DNA of 64,000 nt, taken from the NCBI GenBank assembly GCA_010015675.1, contig ML976978.1:128253-192252 (forward strand). Direction: 5' to 3'. A program made the position numbers and the translations under genes. The DNA comes from Byssothecium circinans. Its lineage: Eukaryota > Ascomycota > Dothideomycetes > Pleosporales > Massarinaceae. Below are positions 12,181-22,488 of this stretch, one piece after another. Under the pieces are notes generated by a model. That model saw only the letters and a list, made by a program, of their open reading frames with translations, ran no database searches and was not told the origin of the DNA. Each line of letters starts with the position of its first letter. Position 1 is the stretch's first letter.

Positions 12181-13260
12181 ATTGCTGATTGCTCAAGGCA
12201 GTACAGACGCAAACACCGAGTGCAAGATCTACGGTGCTGCCTGCAAGAGGGCAGGGGAAGTCCAATTTTTCGATCAAGAATGGAAGCCAGTGCTGGTCAA
12301 GGACTTAGGTCGACGTCTAAAGCAAGACGAACTGGAGCTCCAGGCTTGGTTGAGAGAATGCGAAGTCAAACCCGAACACTTGGAGCGCATGATCTCAAAG
12401 TTTGTGGCATTCATGCTGTTGACTCGCGGGCATTCATGGATGAGCGTGAAAGAGGGGAAATATGGGGGAAGCAGTTACGCTCAGAAGCCAATAGATGCTT
12501 GGATATCGAACAGGGTTGAACGTCTAGCTAGGGGAGGATCGATCACTGCGCCACCGAGACCTAACGAAGCCTCTGCTGTCCACACCTCTCCGCTTAATCA
12601 ACACAACGCCTCCAGCGCGCCCCAGGCACCCACCGACGAATTTCAGCTCGGTGAGCAATACCGAAGCAAGCTCGCCATGGCGGAGGTGACTGCTCACTAC
12701 CAGCCATCACTGAATGGTGGAGAGGAGAACGGCATATCGGAACAACTACGACGGAATCAGAGCCAATCGCCTGCGGCCCAGGAAAAACGCATGCTAGAGA
12801 GTCCCGAGCGCCAGCACCTACCGGATACCAACATGAACCTACAAAATACCGCAGCAATGGACTACACAGCTGTCGGGGAGGTGTTACAAGCTCACAAGCG
12901 TCAGCGTCTGAATGGCCCCAAACCCAGCCAGTCGTCGTCGGAACTTGGCATTGCAAAGGCCCTCAATGACTGCTTGGCCAAAGAAAACGCTGAGTTGACA
13001 GTATGTTCCTCGATGTTTAAAAGAAACCTAAACTGTTACTAACAATGCGTTAGAGAAGCCTTAAAGAGGCTAGACAGAAGCTGAAAGAATACAAAGGGCT
13101 TCTAGAGGCCTTGCTACCGCATGCGCAGTCTGGCATCTTCCACGATATCCGCGAAATTGAGGAAGGTAGGGGCAATGTGACAGAGATGGATCACCTGATA
13201 CGCAAGGCTCAGGAGCAGCTGGACGACCTCTTCAAGGCCTCGACAGAAAATGCCTCATAG
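12181..13260 (+). pseudogene. 5'-truncated gene of unknown function, two exons
   Basis: The open frame runs from the transposon junction (about 12181) to 13000, then a 53 bp intron (13001-13053: GTATGT donor, TACTAAC branch site, TTAG acceptor) and a second exon 13054-13260 ending in TAG. The intron restores frame exactly. There is no ATG at the open-frame start (it opens with TTG at 12182); the first in-frame ATG is near 12389. The true start was probably removed when the Gypsy element or a rearrangement met the gene. The visible ~340 residues have a charged N-terminal helical region (about 30-75), a Ser/Pro/Gln-rich middle and a C-terminal stretch predicted as helical or coiled coil (RSLKEARQKLKEYK). 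I do not recognise the family. GC content and codon use are ordinary, unlike the adjacent block. Whether the remnant is expressed cannot be told. Confidence 0.55.
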
Positions 13261-14276
13261 GCATGAGGCCCCAGAGGATTTTCCCAACCAGCAGCTAAAA
13301 CCTAGTACACAAACGGCCTGATGGGGAGCACGAGACCGTCAAGTTCGACATTTTCACAGTGAATTGGAATGGCGTTTGGGTATTCTTAATTTCGAGATGC
13401 ATGGAGGCATATCATATCAGTACAGAAGCAGTTCAAAGTCAGGGAGGACGAGGCCCGAGACTTCGACATTTCCCAGTTCGGGTTAAGGGATTGGATCAAA
13501 AAGGCGTTTAGGCAGTCTCAATTTCAGTATGGATGGAAGCATATCATATCAGTACAGTACTAGTCCGAGTCTCTAGCCTGGACCTCAGGCGTTTAAGTGG
13601 TCTTTTCAAAAGGAAGTCTCAATTTCAAACTCTACAAAAACATGCCTCTTGTGTAGCAGAAAAGCATGAGGTAGTAAATATGCAGCTAATGATATCCCCC
13701 ATTTTGAAGAAATCTCAAGATATTCTCAGAGATGGTCGACGTCTCGCCCCTCGAGGCCGGTTTTCATCCCCGGCAAGCTAACACGCAAGCGGCTAGCGTC
13801 ACATGAGACGGGAAGCTGCAGGCCCGGTGCTGCCGAATACGAACGACGACGTCTCCTTCACCTCTGAATTCCTCAAGGCTTCTATGGAACTCATTTCAAA
13901 CTCGTCTCCCTCGAATTTCCTTCATCGCCGTCTGCAGCACGCATCGGAAATAGATTAACTGTCAGCTTCAAGTGGGGTTTTATCTTAAAGCTTAGAAGTA
14001 ACAGTGCGGCGTCGCCGTACCATAATTTTAATAGCTATCACAGTAGAGTGGGCGGCGTGAGAGATACCTAGATGCTAAATAGGGGCTTTCACTAAATATC
14101 CATCCAAAATTTAGAACCAGAAAAACTTCCGGTCCCTAATACCTCGGTCTATTATTCAGCTAGTATTTGTGGGAAGTGAGCAGCGCCAGGGTTTGAATTC
14201 ACGTATTGCAAACGATGGGGCATCACCTACACAAAGGGCACAGAGCCTTGTCCGGCAGAAATAGAAGGCGTTGCAG
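13261..14276. other. Intergenic stretch, no gene supported
   Basis: About 1 kb. It holds a short degenerate direct duplication (13341-13425 and 13461-13557) and an 82-codon open frame at 13533-13781 that shows no family resemblance and overlaps the duplication; I do not call it a gene. The segment 13980-14130 is slightly AT-richer. Confidence 0.5.
13341..13557. repeat. Degenerate tandem duplication, two units about 130 bp apart
   Basis: Units 13341-13425 and 13461-13557 both open with TTCGACATTT, pass through GGCGTTT(G/A)GG and an AATTTC block, and close with GCATATCATATCAGTACAG. A third partial echo (AGTCTCAATTTCA) follows near 13615. It looks like decayed repetitive or mobile DNA. Confidence 0.55.
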
Positions 14277-15124
14277 GATGACAGATACTTGGAGAGGGAT
14301 GGTTTCGAGGTCACGGACTTTGAAAAGGCGTCGCTGTTCGTCAACACCACCCCTCCAGTGACACCAGAGGATCAACAGGCGGTACCGGAAGCCGACACCA
14401 ACGCCGCCATCACTAGGGGCGACTTGGATATGGAGAATCTATTTGCACGGATCGCAGAGTTTGGCAAAGAAGCCGTGCGGATTGGTTCTATTCAAGAAAA
14501 GGTATGCCGTGCCACAGCTCGGGATTGGCCCGATTGGGTGCTCCGGAAGGTCCATTAACGTCGAATCAGAGTAGAATACCACCGGCGCGTTATTGGGAGA
14601 AGTCGAAAATTCCGCTGGAGCAACCGCGCCACATAATTGACCGCGATTTGACTAAACTTGATCCCTTTAGAGTGCGTCTCCTTCTGACCGAGTATGACAA
14701 TACGATTCGCCAGCGAGATAGGGAGAGGGCGAAGGTGCGGGCTCTCAAAGAAGCCGCTCGTGAAAGGAAGCTGCGCAGGCTTCGCTCGGAGTGGAAGGCC
14801 AAGGAAGAGGCGCGCAAAGAAGCTCTCCCATTCGTCCAGAACGCAGAGATGCGAGACGGAAATGAAGTCACCACGTCAGACGAGGAAGAAGACTCTCCGC
14901 CATATTTGCCACCCCTCGCCGAGGACAAGCCCGCCCACGACCCGGAAGCCCGATATAGATACGTTCGCGAGCAATTGCCAGCCTTAGGTGTGGAGATTTA
15001 CACTGCGATCGGCCAGCCCACCTTGGAGGCTATCTACGCTCTAGAAGTGCGCAACGGTATTCGCCGTGAGCGAGTTATTGCCAAGGGACAAGTGTGGGAT
15101 CCGCAGCCATTGAGTTGGCTATGA
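14277..15124 (+). CDS. Hypothetical charged protein, 5' end unresolved
   Basis: Two exons: 14277-14501 and 14570-15124, joined across a 68 bp intron (GTATGC donor, ATTAACG branch-like site, TCAG acceptor) that keeps frame. The first exon has no usable ATG at its start: the frame is closed by TAG at 14262-14264, and TTGCAG just before 14277 resembles a splice acceptor, so an upstream exon may exist or the gene may be broken. The first in-frame ATG is near 14431. The product (about 259 residues visible) has a very basic helical stretch in its middle (RQRDRERAKVRALKEAARER and following), an acidic patch (TSDEEED) and a Pro-rich segment. The basic helix could bind nucleic acid, but no leucine zipper or named domain is evident. 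Family unknown; neighbours give no functional clue. Confidence 0.45.
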
Positions 15125-15293
15125 GTACATCGAGGCGCGAAGGGATATGGATCATGTAAGGGCAGGATATGGCGATTGCAATGAGCAAGTATTCAGCTTG
15201 ATGGCGTTTGGGAACAATTCATAAAATAGGTGGTTAGTTTGCGCCACTGGCTGCAAACACACAGATAGCAATCTGCAATAAGATTATTCATGT

Positions 15294-15617
15294 GATGCCC
15301 GATACGCCGCGCTTTGTATCTTCACCATGAGTGTGTTTGGCACACTCCCCGTTATTATTTGCTGGTTCGTGATGAATCTCGAGGGCCATCGGAACCGTGT
15401 TGTTGGAACCGCGTGGCAGATTGGCTTTGGTAATATCGGGGGGATTATCGCCACCTTTTCTTTCCCAGCAAAGGATAGGCCGTTGTACCATCTAGGTTAT
15501 TCTTTGAGCATTGGGATGATATGTATGTCTTTCGCTGCTAGCGTCATCTGCCTCGTGCTGTGTAAAATGGAGAACAGGAAGCGGGCGAGTGAAGGAAAAA
15601 GGAGGTTGATACTGTGA
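15294..15617 (+). pseudogene. C-terminal fragment of a Dal5/Tna1-type MFS transporter
   Basis: About 107 codons ending at TGA carry the last part of an anion:cation symporter of the allantoate/nicotinate permease family (MFS): a membrane helix (ALCIFTMSVFGTLPVIICW), the family signature region VGTAWQIGFGNIGGIIATF, the PLYHLGYS loop, the final helix and a basic tail (ENRKRASEGKRR). A full transporter has some 480-520 residues with 12 helices. The remaining ten or so helices are absent: the 170 bp upstream after the preceding gene hold no transporter sequence. The first ATG is at 15327, but this is not a credible start for a functional protein. It is a relic, perhaps left by the rearrangements that placed the transposon nest upstream. 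Confidence 0.75.
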
Positions 15618-15841
15618 TTGCAATCATGTTCGTGTGCGGGAATGCTATTTTTTCCTTGCATTGATTATTTGTAATAGTTTTTGATTGAGGCTCGTTTATT
15701 GGTTTCACCAAGTGTGCATGACAGGGGCGTGAAATTCGCGATTTTACAGTGTAGGCTCAACTCATAGGAAGGCGCTGCAAGACTTTTGATTGACAGAATA
15801 AAGGGGTATCTCGATTATAACAATTACACACAAAACGCCGC

Positions 15842-18800
15842 TCATGTATTCTGAAAGAACTGATCAATGTCAAAATCATCAGGCAGATAGTCCAGATCCG
15901 ATATCATTGGGACATTGCCCGATTCGTGTTGCGCGTCCTTCTCATTCGACATAGCTGTACCCGGTTGCGAATGCGGTGGGAGAGTATTGTTGGCTGGTAC
16001 CTGGGTACTGTAGTCGTGATTGCTGGGGATAAAGGGGACCTGCAAGGATTGCTGTTGTGGTAGGTCGAAGTCTGGATCTGCAATTAAATTCCCGGCTTCT
16101 GTTGTGAAGCCAAAGAGGGGCGGATCTCCACTGCCCGGGAAACTCCCAGGTACAGAGAATGGAGCCTCAAAATGCCCAAGAGATGGCGTTGTCGCAGGAA
16201 ACTGAGCCGGGACTGTTCCAAACGTGTGATCATAAAGATTCGGCGTAGGCGGCGTCACACGATTGTCGAAAACGCTCTCTGGGGATGATGCGTGTCGTGA
16301 GTTTTGAAAGTCGTCGGAGCTTGAACCGGCGGAAGGCGATGTGTGATCACGTTGAGGACGCTTGCCCACCGCTTTACTAGACATACTATTGGTCGCTGCG
16401 TTTGTCGCTCGTAAGGCTTCACGTGAAGATCCAGAAGATGGTCCTTCGACCGGGCGGTGATGGAAGTCTGTTTGTAGTGGACAGTCGCCTAGCTCCGACT
16501 CAGTACTACCAATGAAAGTGCCGCTGCTGGGGGTGTCAATGCTATCGGGACTCGCCCGCAACAGCTTCAGTTTGCAGTTCTGGATGATCGCCGGTATGCG
16601 CTCTTTGATCCTCCGTAGTATCGGTTCCAGAGCGGGCGCGAGCTCTCGAGTCAGTTCCTCTTCTAGCGCCTCGCAGAGAACCTTCTCCAGTCGTGGCGTA
16701 AATCCATGCTGCTCGTAGGGCGACGGGATATTGGAATCTGTTGGGAAGAGTGTCGAGTACAGTATTTTCCACTTGCCTTCTGGACTCTTCGCTTGCGCAT
16801 AGGGTGCCTTCTTGAAGTCCAGTTCCTTGAGAAATTGGTAAGTGATACGGTCGTCGTTGGGCTGCGGTTGCTTCTTGCAGGAAATGTCGGCCTGTTGGTG
16901 ATTGGCGTATGCCTTCTGGTTTTCCATATCCAACCAACAGCGACCGCAGCGTAAGGGTTGTGTGTGGGCGCGCTTGATGTGGTCTTTCAGCTTCGCCATG
17001 TCTGCGAACCCTTCACCTAGAACAGGGTTAGCAAAGATCCGAGAATGGGTGGTATATCTTTGGCCCAATGCGGCTGTACTTAGAATGGTTACCTACCTCT
17101 ACACGCGGCGCGCGAATGCTTTTCCGGGTCTCGTTGGTAGAAAGGACACTTGAGACGCCGCTGATGTCCGAAAGGAAACGGTTTCCCGCCTTTCTTGGGA
17201 CGATCGCTATCGCCGTCATCTCCAGAGCCATCACCTCCATCTCCTGGGTCCCGACCGCCTCCACGCCGTCGCTTCTGTGGGGGTCGATCGGATGTTTGGG
17301 AGGATGAAGCGGAGGTTGTATCCCGGGTACGTTTGTTGAACCCATCTAGCCCGTCCGTGGCTTCCTCAGATACTGCATAGTCGAGAAGCCCCCTTAGCAG
17401 GAGATCCTTGACCTGTACCAGAGCCGAACTCAATACGCCTTCAACAGCTTCGCTCGATGAACATTCATCATTGGGAGTTTCGCGGTCGAGGCCGTCAATA
17501 GAGTTTGGCGCGTCGTTTTCGCCTTCATCGCTACAGGCAATCGAGTCAATTCCCTGGTTGGCTTCAACGTCGTCTCTTCCGGAAGGCGATTGCGACTTCG
17601 CAGCAAGGACAAGTGCTTTGTCCAAGGAGCTACCTTCCGGCAAGTGCTTCTCGACCCGCAACCCTCCACCGCCGCCACCGCTTTCGTGTGTGACTTTTTT
17701 CGAGACGTTTGCGAGGGGGTTAGGGTCGTCATCCAGCTCCCTATCGCTCTCACCGGACGAATCCGACGATTCAACGCAATCGCTATGCTCCTCAATCGTC
17801 TCGTATATCACACGAGGCCGCCTTGCCTTCGCTGATGGAATCTCCGCTTTCTTCAACTTCTCCCAAGGATCGCGTAGCGGTTCTCTGTACGTAGTGTAGC
17901 GATCGGGATAGCGATCGGGGACCTTCGATGGCGTTTGTGCTATCAGACGTATCTGCGTCTCATTGTCGCGCGGGGATGGGGGTGAGACTGATCTACGTTG
18001 TACAGCGGGCAGTTTGTCAAACTCCAGTGGCTGAGGCAATTCAAAGCGTACCACTTTCTCTGAATCGCTGTCGGGGGAGGAAGGCGGTTCGATGCGACGT
18101 TGCGAGACCTTGGTTTCGGTAAAAGCCCTATTGCCCCTCGCTTTTGGAGCCCCTTCTGTTCTGTAATATGACCATGGACTTCTTCGATTCCTGCCACTAG
18201 GATCCACGATTACTACCGCATCTCTGCGATCACCATGATAGCTGGCCTCCCGACCGTAATTCGGGTAACGGTGGGAATACTCTGTTTGATTGACAATAGG
18301 TAAATGGGGTGTACTCGGCGTACTATCTCTAAGCTGTCGAGGTGGCGGAGACGGTTGCACGATCGACATCCGCCGCTGCATTGGAGAGCGCTCATTCCCG
18401 AACGAGAGGAATGGCGTTCCCCTTCGTCGATCGCTTTTCAAGATCGCTTTCAGCAGGGGTCGCAGACCCTCGTATTGGAGGCCTAGATCGACTTGAGCGT
18501 CATCGATCTTGCTCCGCACCTCCCCAACTGACGACAATTCAAGCACCTGCGCGACATCTTGCGCAAGCCGGTTTCCAAGGTCACAAAGTCTGCCGTGGTT
18601 ACGGTACACTCTGTATGGATCGTGGCAAACGTTGCACCGCTTGCTGTGCTCGAGAAATGTCCATCCGGGGTCTTCTTCAGCGGTTCGCATATCCCGTTTC
18701 CGGGAGCCGAAGGATGCGACAGGTGCAGATTGGTAGCGCCCATGGTAGTCAGCCACACGTGGTGGGTATAGAACACCATGAGGGATAGTAGAGTTGTGTT

Positions 18801-19110
18801 TTGCTAGCTCTTGGTAGGTGCTGAACTCCGCAGGCGAGTCGCAGGTGCCGTCGCACCTCCACATTTGCATCGGTGATACAAAGATGTCAGCGGGAGATTG
18901 CCCAATTCCTGGTGGCATATGATACGGGAATGGGGCGTATGCGAGTGAGTGAGCTGAGTGATAACCGGAATCGGCTGAGCTCATCGACAAGCCCGAGTTA
19001 TTACTCTGAGAGTGCACTTCACTGCGAGCCGAAGGTGGTTTTGCTGCATACAGCAGCTTTTCCTGACCGCGCTCATCCGACAGTGATATCGAGGGTGGTC
19101 GGTATGCCAT
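15842..19110 (-). CDS. Large fungal C2H2-type zinc-finger protein
   Basis: Two exons on the minus strand: 19110-17097 and 17016-15842, split by an 80 bp intron (GTAGGT donor, GCTAAC branch site, CTAG acceptor). Joining them restores a zinc-binding block that the intron interrupts: CPFYQRDPEKH before it and FADMAKLKDHIKRAH, then RCGRCWLDMENQKAY and a final H and C, after it. This block (about residues 655-720 of 1062) is the one found in a broad ascomycete family in which a CPFY-P-Y/H motif and a degenerate C2H2 finger precede a CxxC-x(n)-H-C finger. The N-terminal 600 residues are low complexity, rich in Ser, Pro and charge, with a poly-Gly run; a basic patch (PPQKRRRGGGR) just before the fingers may be a nuclear signal. 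The C-terminus is acidic (DLDYLPDDFDIDQFF), resembling an activation region. A regulatory, DNA-binding role is inferred from the family, not shown. Confidence 0.85.
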
Positions 19111-20757
19111 GGTTTCCGGTAGTTGATGAAGACAGCGTGGAGAAGGACAGAGCGGCGAAAGAAACAGGAAGGGAATCGCGTTCTATTGACCGCATGGTGT
19201 GGTGTATCGACCAGGCTGAAGATCTCAGGAAGAGAATCGCACATATGTGCTCTCACAAGGTCGAGACCAGTCAAGACCCTAGGCGATCAGGTGCAACCCG
19301 ATATTGCCTAGCGAGCGTGCATGTAGCGAATCAACACCAAATGGAGATGGTGTTCGCAGCTCCCTACTCACTGTTATTCGCCAGTAGTGATAACACCCTG
19401 TAAAGGCTGCATGGCGCTCAGCCCCCACCGGCAAGTCGTGCAGTCGAGCTTCCGAGGCGTGCGGAATCGCACAATGTGCGAACGTGAGGTTGCGTTTTCT
19501 CTTGCTCCATCTTGCTCACAGTCGGATGTGTCGCAGCCGCGACAACGCAGGATGAAGATGCTGAAGGTTGCGATCATGAAGACTGTGTTGATGTTAGGTA
19601 TACATAAAAAGAGCAGGCGTACTCGTGGAAGCCAACAACCAGTGCACCATACTCCACAACTGTGAACGAAGACGAGACAATATCCACACAAAATCGAAAT
19701 GCCTCAAGAAACAACCCAGAACAATACCGCGCAGAGTGGCAACAGGTACGTACCTTAGTTATGATTGGGCAGACGGATGCAGTGTAACACAGCCACAGCC
19801 TCGCACCGCCACAGCGCTCGACAACATCGCCGATGATGCAACGATTCCTCGAGGACCGCAACGATCGTCAGTGGCTAAGCCATAGTCCAGGAACGAGCCG
19901 ACAGGCGCGTGAAGACCGGATATCACAGGTCTTGCAGAGGGTTGATCGACTGGGCTTGGCGGACGGGGAAAAAGGCGATGCGAGTGGAACAAGTTGATGA
20001 AAAGAAGGCCATGGAAACCGTCATACTCTTGTGATGATCTCAAGGGCAGGAAAGAAATGATTGCCGAGGTTTGGACATTGTAGCAGGGGTGGAGAAGTGT
20101 GATGGAGTCGATTCAGAGTTGTGGACTTTGTGGGTCTCATCCCAATTCAGCTAGCGCATCAACGATATGGAAGTTGCAAGGCACTCACCTCAACGTCCAG
20201 CGAAATATGACCATTTCCAGGCCCCTTTTGACCTGATAAGGGGTTCAAATACTTCGGAGTCACTTTGTTTCCTAGTCCAGTTAGTCCATCACAATTTGGT
20301 CCTCAGCTCTCTTTCTTATGAAGTCAGAAGCTATTCGCGGAGAGCCTGCTGTGTGTCTTTGACCCTAGTGGTCAACCTTTATCGTCCCATACCGCTGCTC
20401 GACTAACACGCATGAGTGGAAAAGGGTAGCCAGAGTATACCTTGGCCTTGTTCCCCCCAGAGAGCGTGACCTGTGTCCCCGGATTCCTAAGCCGTTTTTG
20501 GTTTGGCTCGACGATTAGCCCCCGGTAAACCAGGTTGATAGGAGATGTCCGTCTCCGCTTTTCGGAGAAAGATGTTAGACGGCCGGATTAGAAGCGCCTG
20601 ATGGAATGTAGGCGGTTATATAGACGTGGAGTTTTTCCCATGGAATAAGTGACGTCGGCACTGGGCTTAAGACATAGGTCTGTCAGTCGTCAGGTTTTCC
20701 CACTGTTTGCGATAACCAGCGACGCATCTATTGCCATCGTAAAAATCAACCGGTAAC
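19111..20757. other. Divergent intergenic region
   Basis: About 1.6 kb between two divergently transcribed genes (zinc-finger protein on -, monooxygenase on +). Several short open frames occur on both strands, but none has a domain, a consistent start or an intron pattern. It presumably holds both promoters; one perfect palindrome lies about 190 bp before the monooxygenase start. Confidence 0.5.
20552..20568. promoter_or_regulatory. Perfect palindrome TCTCCG-N5-CGGAGA upstream of the monooxygenase
   Basis: TCTCCGCTTTTCGGAGA is a perfect 6+6 bp inverted repeat with a 5 bp spacer, holding an everted CCG-N5-CGG pair. Zn(II)2Cys6 regulators of ascomycetes bind paired CGG triplets, so this is a candidate operator for the gene starting at 20758. 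A single occurrence; function inferred. Confidence 0.3.
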
Positions 20758-22488
20758 ATGCAGCGCGATCTCGGTCGAGTGAAAGACACGTCCACCCGCG
20801 TAGACAGTCCTTACTCCAATCCCGACCTCGCCATCGATGTCCTCTGCATCGGCGCCGGATTCGCAGGCTGTTACCTCCTCCACACACTCCGTCGCGCCGG
20901 GTTCTCTACGAAGATCATCGAAGCCGGTACCGATTACGGCGGCGTCTGGCACTTTAACTCGTACCCCGGGGCACGCGTTGATTCTATATGGCCAGTATAT
21001 GCCCTCGGGATCCCCGAAATCTACGAGAACTGGACCTGGAGCGAACACTACCCTGGTGAGAAAGAGCTCAAGAGATACTTCCAGTTCGTGGGTGAGAAGC
21101 TGGATCTGAGACGGGATACGGTGTTTGGCAAGAAGGTTGTCCGCGCGGAGTGGAATGAGCAGATGAAGGGGTGGAAGGTTAGGTGCGATGATGGCTTTCT
21201 CGTGCATACAAAATTTTTGATTGCGGGGATTGGGTTTGCGGCGAAGAGGTACTTTCCGCCGTGGAAGGGGCTGGATTCTTTCAAGGGAGTCATACATCAT
21301 TCCAGTTTTTGGCCGGAGGAGGGGGTTGATGTGAAGGGGAAGAAGGTGGCGGTTGTGGGAACAGGTGCGACCGGTTTGCAGATTGTCCAGGCATGGGGAA
21401 AGGAGATTGGGGAAGAGGGGAGGTTGACGGTCTTTCAGAGAACGCCGAATACCGCGTGTCCCATGCGGCAGAAGAAGATTTCGAAGGAGGAAGATGAGGA
21501 GATGAAGAAAAGATTGAAAGAAGTATTTGAGCAGAGATTGACAACCAACTCGGGGTTTACGTATACGACCAGCGAGTTGAAGATGAAAGATCATTCCGAA
21601 CAGGAGCGGGAGGAGTTTTTCGAGAAGTTGTGGGAGATGGTAGGGTCGCTTTTCCTGTGGTCCTTCCGTCTGTGGTCCAAACTGACTTGTATACAGGGAG
21701 GCTTCCGCTTCTTCTCGAACACGTATGCAGACTTGCTGCTTGACCGGGATACAAATGAGGCGGCGTACAACTTCTGGGCAAAGAAGGTACGCGCGAGGGT
21801 TAATGACGCTAGGAAACGGGATCTGGTGGCGCCTTTGACTCCATTGCATGTATTTTGCGGAAAGCGGCCATCGCTGGAGCAGGACTACTATGAGCAGTAC
21901 AACAAGGAGAATGTTGACATTGTTAATACGAGGGAGAACCCGATAGTCGACATCGTACCGGAAGGCGTTCTCACTGAAGACGGGACGGTCCACGAACTCG
22001 ACGCAATCGCCCTGGCCACAGGCTACGACTCGGTCGTAGGCGGACTGAAAGATATCGACATTTACGGATCCAGCGGCGAGCTGCTCCGCGACAAGTGGGA
22101 GAAGGGGACGTTGACGTACCTGGGCATGACATCGTCGTCGTTCCCCAACTTCTTCTTCCTCTTCGGCCCACAAGCCCCAACGGCCCACTCCAACGGGCCG
22201 AGCTGTGTCGAGCCGCAGGCAGACTGGATTTCGGGGGTGCTTCGGCGGATGCGCGAGGACGGCATGGTGAAGATTGACGCGACGGCAGAGGCAGAACAGG
22301 AGTGGAAGCAGTTGGTGTATGAGAAGAGCGCAGCGTCTCTTCGGTACACTGTGGCGAGCTCCTACAACGGCGGGAATATACCTGGGAGGGAGATGGAGCC
22401 TTTGAGCTATGCTGGCGGGCTGGCCGACTACATCCGCAGGATAGGACAGGTGCGTGAGCAGGGCATGAAGGGATTCACAATCACCTGA
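20758..22488 (+). CDS. Flavin-dependent Baeyer-Villiger monooxygenase (class B)
   Basis: Converts ketones to esters or lactones using FAD, NADPH and O2; probably cytosolic. The FAD-binding Rossmann motif GAGFAG is at residues 32-37, the BVMO fingerprint FxGxxxHxxxW is complete (F175, G177, H181, W185, followed by P186), and the second, NADPH-binding Rossmann motif GTGATG is at 201-206. The ATG at 20758 sits a normal distance (about 30 residues) before the first motif. The frame can be read without interruption (576 codons), but 21640-21696 has a GTAGGG donor, a CTGAC branch site and a TACAG acceptor, is exactly 57 bp in phase 0, and encodes residues (GSLFLWSFRLWSKLTC) that break the family's LWE-GGFRFF segment. 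Removing it gives 557 residues and a normal family alignment, so I treat it as an intron. Substrate unknown; close relatives include cycloalkanone and steroid monooxygenases. No biosynthetic partners adjoin it. Confidence 0.9.
   Translation: MQRDLGRVKDTSTRVDSPYSNPDLAIDVLCIGAGFAGCYLLHTLRRAGFSTKIIEAGTDYGGVWHFNSYPGARVDSIWPVYALGIPEIYENWTWSEHYPGEKELKRYFQFVGEKLDLRRDTVFGKKVVRAEWNEQMKGWKVRCDDGFLVHTKFLIAGIGFAAKRYFPPWKGLDSFKGVIHHSSFWPEEGVDVKGKKVAVVGTGATGLQIVQAWGKEIGEEGRLTVFQRTPNTACPMRQKKISKEEDEEMKKRLKEVFEQRLTTNSGFTYTTSELKMKDHSEQEREEFFEKLWEMVGSLFLWSFRLWSKLTCIQGGFRFFSNTYADLLLDRDTNEAAYNFWAKKVRARVNDARKRDLVAPLTPLHVFCGKRPSLEQDYYEQYNKENVDIVNTRENPIVDIVPEGVLTEDGTVHELDAIALATGYDSVVGGLKDIDIYGSSGELLRDKWEKGTLTYLGMTSSSFPNFFFLFGPQAPTAHSNGPSCVEPQADWISGVLRRMREDGMVKIDATAEAEQEWKQLVYEKSAASLRYTVASSYNGGNIPGREMEPLSYAGGLADYIRRIGQVREQGMKGFTIT

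Noticed and set aside
12182..12184. Translation start at the opening TTG of the truncated gene
   Set aside because: Nuclear fungal genes rarely start at TTG, and it coincides with the transposon junction; the real start is missing.
14590..14928. 112-codon minus-strand frame
   Set aside because: Ser/Arg-rich shadow of the basic helix encoded on the + strand across a supported intron.
20746..22188. 480-codon minus-strand open frame opposite the monooxygenase
   Set aside because: It is antisense to a gene with complete BVMO motifs, shows no domain of its own, and its Arg/Leu-rich composition is what the opposite strand of a biased coding frame produces.
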